From positions 6,758,001 to 6,822,000 of the forward strand of contig CM071590.1 in NCBI GenBank assembly GCA_036429605.1: a stretch of 64,000 nucleotides of DNA, written 5' to 3'. A program made the translations under genes and the position numbers. The notes beneath the pieces were generated by a model. That model saw nothing but the letters and a program-made list of their open reading frames with translations, was not told the origin of the DNA and did no database searches. The stretch is from Cladobotryum mycophilum (lineage: Eukaryota > Ascomycota > Sordariomycetes > Hypocreales > Hypocreaceae). Positions 55,560-64,000 of the stretch are shown piece by piece; positions within the stretch are counted from its first letter, which is position 1, and each line of letters begins with the position of its first letter.

Positions 55560-57388
55560 ATGCCGTTCCTATCGCAGTCTAATGTTGAGATCCCTACGAC
55601 GGATTTAACAACGTGGTTTTTTCACGACAATCCGGAAATCTCGGATGTCAACAATCCCATCTTCATTGACACCGAGGAACCCTCCCGCTATTATACACAC
55701 AGTACAGCCCAAAATACAATACGCAAACTAGTTGCTGGACTGAGAGCACATGGACTCCGAAAAGGTGAATGCGTATGCGTGCATTCGTTCAACGATATTG
55801 ACTATCCAATCCTTGTCAACGGCATCATTGCTGCTGGAGGAATTTGGGCGGGCACCAACCCGTCGTATACAGCCAACGAGATTGCCCACGCCATAAAAAT
55901 TGCGCGAATAGCGTTCTTTGTTGTTGAGCCGGAACTATTACAGAACGTTGTAGCAGCCGCAGACCAGGTCGGCCTTGCTCGGAATCGTATTTTCACCTTT
56001 GATCATGTTCCTGGACACAAGGCGACGGCTGGCTTTGAGAGCTGGCGAAACCTCATGGAACATGGTGAACAGGATTGGGAAGCGTTTGATGACGGGCAGA
56101 AGTCGAAGAACACCACTGTCGCGCGATGTTTCAGCTCGGGGACAACAGGACTCCCAAAAGCTGCTGTGCTCTCTCACTACAATTTCATCGCTCAGCATTG
56201 CATTGTAAATGTGACCAAGAAGGACTACGAGGTATGTACTGAGACATGAAATAGGGCATCTCTATCCATGGACAAAGTTGCTGATTTCGCATCAGGAGAA
56301 ACGCATCGTACCGTTGCCTCTTTACCATATGGCTTCCATTCCATCTTCCCATTTCTCGGCCCTTCGTGATGGAGTCAAGACATTCATCATGCGCCGCTTT
56401 GAGCTTCGTGGTTATTTGAGAAACATTCAAAAGTATCAAATCACGGAACTGTTATTGGTCCCTCCCATGGTTATGGCCATCATCAATAATACGCACTTGT
56501 TGAATGATCCAAACTATAGCTTGGATAGCATCCGGAATGGAATTGGTGGTGCTGCGCCATTGAGGAAGGAGCCTCAACAGAAGCTGAAAGCTTTGCTGCG
56601 GAAGAAAACGCCTTGGGCGCAAATATGGGCAATGACAGGTTCGTTGTCATTGTGCGTGTAAATGGCAGAAGCTGACTATGTCTACAGAAACGACTTGCTT
56701 TGCAACTATGTTCCCTTATCCTCTAGATGACGACACTGGCTCAGTAGGATATCCTCTGTCCGGGATTGATCTGAAGCTGGTTGACGAGGAAGGCAATGAC
56801 ATCTCGAAACCAGACACACCAGGCGAGTTGTGTATCCGTGGTCCGACAGTCATTAGAGGATACCTGGACGCTTCAGTACCCTTTGACTCCGATAATCCAG
56901 GTCGGGAAAAGCTTCTACGTAGCGATTGGGATGCAGATGGGTTTTTCCACACTGGTGATATTGCTCATGTCAAGGGCCCCGATGCCGGTGAGGATGCTGG
57001 CAAGTGGTATATCGTTGATCGCAAAAAGGAATTGATCAAGGTCCGAGGATTTCAGGTTGCACCACCAGAGTTGGAAGGCGTCTTAATCAGCCATCCTCTC
57101 ATTCAGGACGCGGCCGTAATCGGAATTGAAATGCGTGAAAATGGAGTGGAGACTGGGACTGAACTGCCAAGGGCCTACATTGTACGAACTTCTGATAACC
57201 TTGCTGCTGAGGATGTGAAGACCTACCTGGCCTCAAAATTGGCCAAGTATAAGCGCCTAGATGGTGGTGTCGTCTTTGTCGATCAGGTCCCAAGAAACCC
57301 GTCTGGAAAAATCTTGAAGAGAATTCTAAGAGAGCGAGCGGCAAAGGAAATAAAAGAAGAAGAGAACCGTATTAATGCTAAATTGTAA
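55560..57388 (+). CDS. Acyl-CoA / acyl-AMP ligase (4-coumarate-CoA ligase-like)
   Basis: Adenylate-forming enzyme that activates a carboxylic acid with ATP. Three exons, 55560-56231, 56296-56638 and 56688-57388, join in phase (introns 64 and 49 nt) to give 571 residues. ANL motifs are all present: CFSSGTTGLPKAAVLSH (phosphate loop, residues about 190-206), WAMTET, GYPLSGIDLKLVD, FFHTGDIAHV, DRKKELIKVRGFQVAPPELE and PRNPSGKILKR with the C-terminal catalytic Lys. The protein ends AKL, a variant of the PTS1 signal, so a peroxisomal location is likely. Neighbours suggest that it feeds an acyl or aryl starter into a peptide pathway, but a beta-oxidation or phenylpropanoid role is also possible. 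Confidence 0.9.
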
Positions 57389-57607
57389 CAGCAACAGGGA
57401 TGACAGTTTGGAGACTGGAGGATTGATTAGTAGATGACTGATTCTGGATATGAGTGGTTTATAACTAATGAAAAGCACGGCAAATTAAAGCATAGTCTGC
57501 AAAGCAAAAGCTGGACAATGAACTTTCTGAGCTATTTTCTTGGACATTTTAATAAGTTTTGACAAGTAGAGAATCCCGTGCATTGGGTCGATGCAAAATT
57601 GCTCATT

Positions 57608-58430
57608 CTATTCCCCAGTCCGGTAGGAGTCCCAGTCTGAGCGGTGGCTCCCACAGTTAGGGCAGTAGTAGCTCACCCCAGAGAACTCACCACGAAATTT
57701 GTGGCTACATGAAGGGCATTGATAACGTTGGATACCCGACGAGACCTTATTGCACAGAAAAGGGATCAGGTCAGCCGCAAAATCGGGAGTCTTTCTGAGA
57801 AGTTGACGGAAACCATCGAGCTCAAGGAGCTTGTCTATGTTCTTCCGAGAGGTCTCCACGGCCAAGTCGCGAAGTCCCCTGTCTCCCAAAAGTGTGGACT
57901 CATAGACCACAGTAATGGCAAGTGGAAAGTCATCCATGCTCCAGCCAGTAGTAATGGCAGTACTAAACTTATCCTTGGCGTGTGCTTTGAGCGCTTGAAT
58001 GTCGTACTTGTCGGCAATCTGGTAGACTTGGGCATCATAGACCATAGAGGAAGTACCGTAGGTGTTGCTGTAGTCGAATGCATACATGAAACGTAGCATT
58101 GCTTCCACAACGCTTGCGTCAAAATCTTCGATTTCGATCTTCCCTTCGGAGCTTTCCTTTAGTACCGTAAGTGTTTGGTTTCGTTTGACATTCTACAGAA
58201 CTTGCTGTACCTTCCAATTGCCGTTTAGCTGTTTCGCGAAGTACTGAGAATGAGCCGACAGGATTACCCGGTGGACTTTGAACGCTTGGCCATCGCAGGC
58301 AACAATAGCATCGGAAAGAATATCTGTGTTATAGTAGCTGCCGACAAGATTAGAAAGGATAATTGCAGTACTAATGGCCGTCTTACTCTTTTAGTGATGA
58401 TAGAAATCCCTCGAACACTTGAGGAGCCAT
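57608..58430 (-). CDS. BTB/POZ protein with C-terminal zinc ribbon
   Basis: Three exons, 58430-58387, 58337-58211 and 58156-57608, join in phase (introns 49 and 54 nt) to give 239 residues. The BTB fold covers about residues 15-125: YYNTDILSDAIVACDGQAFK, VHRVILSAHSQYF, then MLRFMYAFDYS. The tail has two CxxC pairs (YQCPSCSHKF, YYCPNCGSH), a small zinc ribbon rarely seen with fungal BTB domains of this size. BTB proteins often form dimers and act as Cullin-3 adaptors, but no MATH, Kelch or BACK domain is evident. It sits among metabolic genes, transcribed toward the ligase. A cluster role is not shown. Confidence 0.8.
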
Positions 58431-59163
58431 TGAAGAACAGAATAGAGTTTCTGGATTAGAGTTAAATTGAGCGACTTCTTTAGTGACTAAGGGGTTTGAA
58501 GGGCTTTTGATTTTCCTCTTCTTGTTCTTTATATCCTGAGAGGAAATGAGCACTAGTAATAAGTAAACAAGACAAAGAGGAGATTTTAAGAGTCATTTTA
58601 ATTAGTATTACTTGAGTAAATTTTAGTCAATTGCCAAGTTGTACCAAAGTGAGGGGTCGGTAGGCCTCCTGCATTATACAATGTCAGAGTGACGTGGAAA
58701 AAACTGTAAAAGTAAGTAGTCTATATGATTGCCTTCACTACTCACTACATCCTATTAGATCACCTAGCAAGATTGATTATCCAAAAAAAACCCCCAGACG
58801 TCTGATTCCATGATCACTGTTCTATCATAAAATTCAAAATAAAAGTAAATATATATCAGTAAAAAGATAGACAGTCGTTAACCAACAGCATTCACTACAT
58901 CACCCTCAGTTCTATAGAATTGTGACTACTGAGCCCTCGTTGCTCAGTGTTGTCCTGATCCACCGCCAACATAAATCATCCGTCCCATTTATTCCTTGGG
59001 AAGTAGACCAGATCGTCACATAAGAATCTTAATAGCCAAGTATACTACTTCTGGCCCCAGCAAACAATGTATCTCATATAACCACCAGTATGCTCTAGAT
59101 CATTCCGTAGACGTTGTTCCAAGTTATCCCACTCAGGTCTCCAAACCTCTTTAGGGAGTCCTG
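58431..59163. other. Intergenic, nothing supported
   Basis: Mostly AT-rich. It lies between the 5-prime end of the BTB gene and the 3-prime end of the methyltransferase gene. No frame or repeat of note. Confidence 0.5.
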
Positions 59164-60073
59164 TTAGAAATTAGTTGAGGATCCTGTGTAATAATATTTA
59201 GTAAGGGGTATATTACTCTTAAGCACTGCCTGGAAATTTTTAACACCATCTAATGCGGCCTCAATGCTGTTGTGTCTAATGGAGCTACTGTCGTCGACAG
59301 CTGCTCCGAATCGAACTAGAATCTCCTCCTTCTGTACGTTCTTAAGTCCAGCAGTTTCCATCTCTTGAGGTAGACAGGCCCATAGATTAGAGTATTGTTG
59401 TCCGACTTGCGTGTATAGGCTCGTGTACAAGACATTCAGCATGTCAATGTACTGATTCTGGGACAAGGGGTTGTTAGGGATGTGACTCGGGATTACTTCA
59501 ACCATTTGCAGCCATCCTCCTGGTCTGACCAGATTGGCTAGCTCCTGCACCACAGCAGTTGGGGTTTTCTCAGGTGCAGCGGCTGCCATGACGAGACGCT
59601 GATGTACAACATCAAATGATCCTTGCCACGACTCCGGGAAAGCCTCTTTAATGGATTGATCTTGGAACTGCGTTCCTTCTGGCGGCGGGTTTGGGTATAG
59701 CGACTCAACAACGTCGGTCCCAACATACTCATGTTTTGCCGGAGAAGCCGCCTGTAGATCTTTGATCCAACGACCTTTTTTGCACAAAATAATTCAGTTA
59801 CGGTTATGTAACAGTGAAGTAGGGGAGGCTATAGAAGCTATTACCGTTTGCGCAACCTGAATCTAGAATCCGAAGCCCAGGTTTACTGAGGTCAACAGGT
59901 GCATAAAGCGCTTTGCCGCCCATAGAATGCAATATAGTGTCATGCTGATATTCCAGGCGAGTTTGTTCAGCAATATTACCATCGAGGGCCTTTGTTTTGC
60001 TCATAAACACTTCCATTGACGCAGAAGAGTTACTCTGCGTCTCGCTATTAAGTGTCGGAGTATGGGAAGCCAT
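59164..60073 (-). CDS. SAM-dependent methyltransferase (class I)
   Basis: Two exons, 60073-59845 and 59774-59164, join in phase across a 70-nt intron (GTAATA...AAAAG) to give 279 residues. Splicing completes motif I (LRILDSGCANGRW, residues about 67-79), the SAM-binding glycine loop. Motif II region is HEYVGTDVVE. DVVHQRLVMAAA and LVRPGGWLQMVEV match motifs post II and III of UbiE/LaeA-type fungal enzymes. An N-terminal helix (YQHDTILHSMGGKALYAPVD) resembles the lid of small-molecule methyltransferases. It is probably an O-, N- or C-methyltransferase of a metabolite rather than a global regulator. It is divergent to the oxygenase gene across 737 bases. Confidence 0.85.
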
Positions 60074-60810
60074 TGCTGAGGGCTTTGAGCTTGGGCCGTT
60101 GAAAATAAAATAAAAATATAAAGAGGTAGGTATATATCGGAATATATTGAGTGAACTTGTTAATAGACTAAAGGGTCTTGTTAGTTGTTCTTGTTCTGTT
60201 AATAAATTAATATATATATGTAGTTATTATGCTGTCTTCTAGTCTTTAGTCTGCACACCTTGGTCTGAATGCAACTATAAGCCACGTAGCTGAAAAAACA
60301 TCCGAATGCAGTTGCCGAGCAGACACCGATCCTCCCTGTGTTCAAAAGATCTTACTCTTATATTAACACCGACTCGTAATCTGTAAGCTTACTCCGGTTT
60401 CATAACCTATACAAGGATTCGTTTATATCTTCACCGCTGCATACATAACGAATCTTCGGATCCGGCCTCTACTAGATTTGGTCAATCTGATACCTCACGC
60501 GTGGTAAGCGCTAATACAAATTTCCAAGTCGTAATGTAAGTAGCGAAAGTTCGGCATTACAAACTGCATTGAAACTAGCGGTAAAAATTACTACAGGATC
60601 GGGGTTTTAACTATACTAGATCTCACACACTTAATAGGGCCCATTTCTTTCTAAATAAGTTCAATGAATCAGCCTCTATAAATAATCATTACTCTTTAGA
60701 ATCTCTTACCTTACTATATAGTATTATAATTCTCTACTGCAACTTATTTTTCTTTACCGCTTGACTCTTCCTATTGATACTCAAACCTCAAAGACAACTA
60801 AGCCATCAAC

Positions 60811-61965
60811 ATGACTGCAACAACACAATCAGCCGGTTTACAGACCATTGACTTCTCTCCTTTCCTGCAAAGCAAAGATCCTGCTGTTCGAAAGGCAAAA
60901 GCAGAAGAGATCGTGGCCGCCCTCCATGTGCAGGGTACGGTTGGAATTGTCGGCCACAGTCTTCCTGTTGAGAGACTGCGGGCTGCCTTTGAAGTTTCTC
61001 GCAAGTTCTTCGCCCTTCCGTTTGATGAAAAGGCAAAGGCAAGCCATGTAAATGGTATAGTGCCTCACCGGGGATTCTCAGGAATTGGCAGAGAGAAGTG
61101 CTTGGTATACACCGAGGAAGAGCTTGAACGCATGGAAGGTGAACTGAGTCCCGAGTCGACGAAGCCCCTTGACTTAAAGGTAAGCAAGAAACTGTTGATA
61201 CTGGTTGATATTCTCTACTTGCCCTAAGACTTTTTACCCTCCTCACTCTGCTTTCTTTTCTATCTCATATGCTTGAGGACTAACAATGAGACACAGGAAC
61301 ACTACGATATTGGGAGTGATGAAGAGAAAGTTCATTACAATTTGTGGATTGACGAGGACGCTTATCCAGGCTTTCGTGCTTTTACCATTGGTTTATACTG
61401 GGAGCTCGAAGCACTAGCTAGAGCGGTTCAGGAAGCACTGGTCCTCGGCCTCGAAGTCAGTGAGGATGCTGCCAATGACTTTAAAAAGAATCACACGGGT
61501 CAGCAAAATGGGTTACGACTTTTGCATTACCCATCCGCGAGCAAAGCTTTCATTGATCGCAACCCTACAACATGGTGTCCTATGCACACGGACTTTACCA
61601 CATTTACCATGTTGTTTCAAGACGACAAGCAGGGCCTGGAGATAGAGGACAGGACTAGCCCCGGCACATTCCTGCAAGCCTCAACTGAGATTGAGAATCG
61701 ACTCTATCTGACCATAGGTGACTTTGGAGAGATCTGGTCCAATGGGTACTTGCCTGCATCCAAGCACCGAGTAATTATCCCTGAGGCTATGGATGGAACT
61801 GACATTACGCCACCACGGTACTCAATGCCTTACTTTGTTAACTCAGAGCATGACTGGATTGTGGGACCGCAGCAGACTGGTAAACCAGGTACAATGCCCA
61901 ATGGAAAATTCAAGACTGGCACTGTTAAGGAGCATATTGAGTTCCGTATGGCACACCAGTACTAA
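60811..61965 (+). CDS. 2-Oxoglutarate/Fe(II) oxygenase (IPNS-like)
   Basis: Two exons, 60811-61179 and 61297-61965, join in phase across a 117-nt intron (GTAAGC...ACACAG) to give 345 residues. The N-terminal DIOX_N region (LQTIDFSPFLQSKDPAV, GTVGIVGHSLPVERL, KFFALPFDEKAKA) is typical. The iron site is the HxD of PMHTDFTTFT (about His220, Asp222) with a distal His in ASKHRVIIP (about 280). The Arg-x-Ser of PPRYSMPYF (about 297-299) binds 2-oxoglutarate. Such enzymes hydroxylate, desaturate or cyclise metabolites, and in peptide clusters they often oxidise amino-acid residues. A TATA-like TATAAATA lies near 60677. Confidence 0.88.
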
Positions 61966-63946
61966 AACTAGATGATGTAAATGTGTATGGTTAGAATAGC
62001 TTGAAAATAGCTAAATACTCTGCCATATAACATCGACAACACAGCACAATAATGCTGCGTTTTAGAATGTCAAAGCAACTGGCTTGTTAGCATTGTTTTT
62101 TCCTTTTCTTTCTATTTTTCCGAGTTATATATTTTGGGTTTATATTAGAATAGATCAATCGAACAAGCAGATTATATCCTCAACCATGTTACAAGTAATA
62201 TTTGCTCTAGCATTCAGTGCACTATAATAATTATCAAGCACTTTATAGCGTAACGATGTGAATTATAATTGTTTCTATTCAGGTAGCTACTTCACTGCTG
62301 TTAGGAACTGTAGGTAAACGGATACTTGGTCGTAGGCGTAAAATATTCGGTGTAAACCCTACACGTACTGTAATGGAGCCAGGTGTATTTTAACATAGGG
62401 AAGCTTATCTTCTAAATTAAAATGTTAGAAAAGCAGGCACTGGGACGGCTCAAAGGATCAAAAAGGAATTAATTATACTGTTATATAATAGTATTAACAA
62501 TTAATTCTTTATTTTTGTTTATTTCATTTAATTAATCTTATTCTTATTCTTAGATTATAGTGTTTATATACTAATTCTTTTTTTTGTTTTATTTAAAATA
62601 TTTGATTAAATGCAGATTTATTATTTTCTTTTATTTCTAGATTTAACTAACCTTAAACATATAATCTAGGTTGTATAGATTATCTATTATTAAACAATGC
62701 TTTGTCTACGGTTGCGGCTTCAATAAGGTTACCCGGGACTAGCAGAAGCTTTTAGGCCACTGTGTTCTCTTTTATTATTGTGTTTTCTTTTGCTATTACA
62801 CTAGAACTAGATATTTGTTACTATGAGGGTTGCTTGTTTGTTTCGGTTGTTTCCAATTCTTAATTATCCTTACTCCTTTACGACCATTAACTTTAACTCC
62901 GACACCCGGCTACTATAACAGGAGCTATAAGGTGGGTGGGAGGAGTACTGTAATCGTTGCAGCCTACTGTATTAACTGTTTACCCCTTCTGTGACGTTCC
63001 GGGTGTTTCCTAACAAGGATAACCTAGATCGTGGGATTAATGTTATAGTGGATCAGGGTAAGCTAAGCAATGCGTTCAGGTGTTTCGGTTCTGTATTAGG
63101 TACTAATAGTAAACAGTTGTATTAATGACTGATTATTTATTTATCTAGATAGTAATGATTGTGGGTTATATAAATGGAATATATAGTGATCACTGTGTAG
63201 GGTGAGCAATCATTGAAATGATCACAATGGTTAGTTCAGTAACTAATCGAGTGATCATTAGTGTGTTGCGGTGATTGCTTCTTCTAATTAGTTGGTTTTT
63301 CTGAGCTTTACCTGGAATAGTGCTAGCTGGTAGATTATACATACTTGTGACGATAAAAGTGGGACCGACCGATTATCTATCCGTAACAGGGCCAGGCCGT
63401 TACACCTCCGTATTATAACTGATATCTTACCGCGTGTACTAGACCAAGGTAATACAAACAAGGCGAGAAGTTTGTCTCAGTCTGAGTAAGCGTACAATCT
63501 AATACGGGATCTATAACTGAGATAAACCTAACTATGCTAAATACAGGGATTAACTAACCTAAAAAGGTCTTACATCAGCCAATATAATGCAGGTAAGATC
63601 AAGTAAACCAATTAAGAAATCCCCATTTGAACTACTAATGAACTATAGCTGTATCATTTTAATTAATTATTTAGATTCGGATGTCCGAAAAATGAAAGAT
63701 TCTAGAAAGCTTGCCGAATTTGTTACGTAGATATCTTGCTAACATAAATAAATGAAGAACTAAAACAAATGGTATAATAGTCCAATAATTACACGAATTC
63801 AAAATGACCACAAGAAGCATCAATTAATATTTCATAAATCCACTTAATAGATTCTCGTTTCATAAGCTCCTGAAGCAATACAGCATTTATACTCCTTTAA
63901 TTCCAATCAGTCAGGAGTCCAAAAGCTTGCATAGTCGTCCAACAAG
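61966..63946. other. AT-rich intergenic region, no gene
   Basis: About 2 kb without a supported gene. The sequence is AT-rich, especially 62.45-62.70 kb. Three TGATCA palindromes occur near 63190-63260. It precedes the presumed NRPS start. Confidence 0.5.
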
Positions 63947-64000
63947 ATGAACACTGAGCAGGACCTCGCTCGAATATGGAGGTGGAACGCCACTGTTCCA
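63947..64000 (+). CDS. Start of NRPS-like gene, cut by right edge
   Basis: Eighteen codons from ATG 63947 to the window edge read MNTEQDLARIWRWNATVP. The string DLxxIWxWNATVP is characteristic of the linker that enters the adenylation domain of fungal nonribosomal peptide synthetases. An in-frame TAG five codons upstream means that either this ATG is the true start or the preceding GCATAG is a splice acceptor. An initiating A domain would fit a synthetase that begins with A rather than C. With so few residues, the call rests on one motif and on the cluster-like neighbours. Confidence 0.55.
   Translation, partial: MNTEQDLARIWRWNATVP

Overview
This is nuclear DNA of a filamentous ascomycete (Pezizomycotina). 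The evidence is short (45-75 nt) introns with GT...CTAAC/CTGAC...AG signals, Fot1/pogo and hAT DNA transposons, two NACHT-WD40 NLR genes, fungal C2H2, BTB and sirtuin families, G:C-to-A:T nonsense changes of the kind left by repeat-induced point mutation (RIP), and the recurring motif TACGGAGTA. I cannot name the genus.

Layout. Positions 1-8.2 kb hold a hAT transposase running off the left edge, a truncated sugar-transporter remnant, a three-exon gene for a chromodomain-like protein with a tandem octad repeat, and a TA-flanked MITE. An NLR gene (NWD N-terminus, NACHT, WD40) lies at 8.4-12.0 kb. From 12 to 27.5 kb there are small or hypothetical genes (a C2H2 zinc-finger protein, a single-pass membrane protein, a serine/proline-rich protein, a 92-aa two-exon gene), short inverted repeats, and a cluster of nine small perfect hairpins. 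Between 28.3 and 35.1 kb two arrays of the motif ACTGGTAA/TTACCAGT flank a core with hAT remnants, 37-bp and 14-bp repeats, and an intact nested pogo transposon. Next come a TM2-domain protein, a cis-aconitate-decarboxylase-like gene (36.4-37.9 kb), a second, decayed pogo element, a sirtuin (41.1-42.4 kb), an Ulp1-type cysteine protease (43.3-45.3 kb), and a second NLR with a nucleoside-phosphorylase N-terminus and four near-identical WD40 repeats (46.8-50.5 kb). A decayed DUF3435 tyrosine recombinase, the family of Starship captains, sits at 51.1-53.5 kb and points left.

Right of it the character changes. From 54 to 64 kb the genes are clean: an alpha/beta hydrolase, an acyl-CoA/acyl-AMP ligase ending in AKL, a BTB protein with a zinc ribbon, a SAM methyltransferase and a 2-oxoglutarate/Fe(II) oxygenase. 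At the very edge is a start codon followed by a sequence typical of the linker entering a fungal NRPS adenylation domain. I read this as one flank of a nonribosomal peptide (possibly lipopeptide) cluster.

A technical theme runs through the window. Eight reading-frame breaks in otherwise open genes all fall in mononucleotide runs of 5-7 bases, and seven of them are cured by one extra base. This looks more like homopolymer miscalling in the assembly than real loss of the two NLRs, the sirtuin and the other genes.
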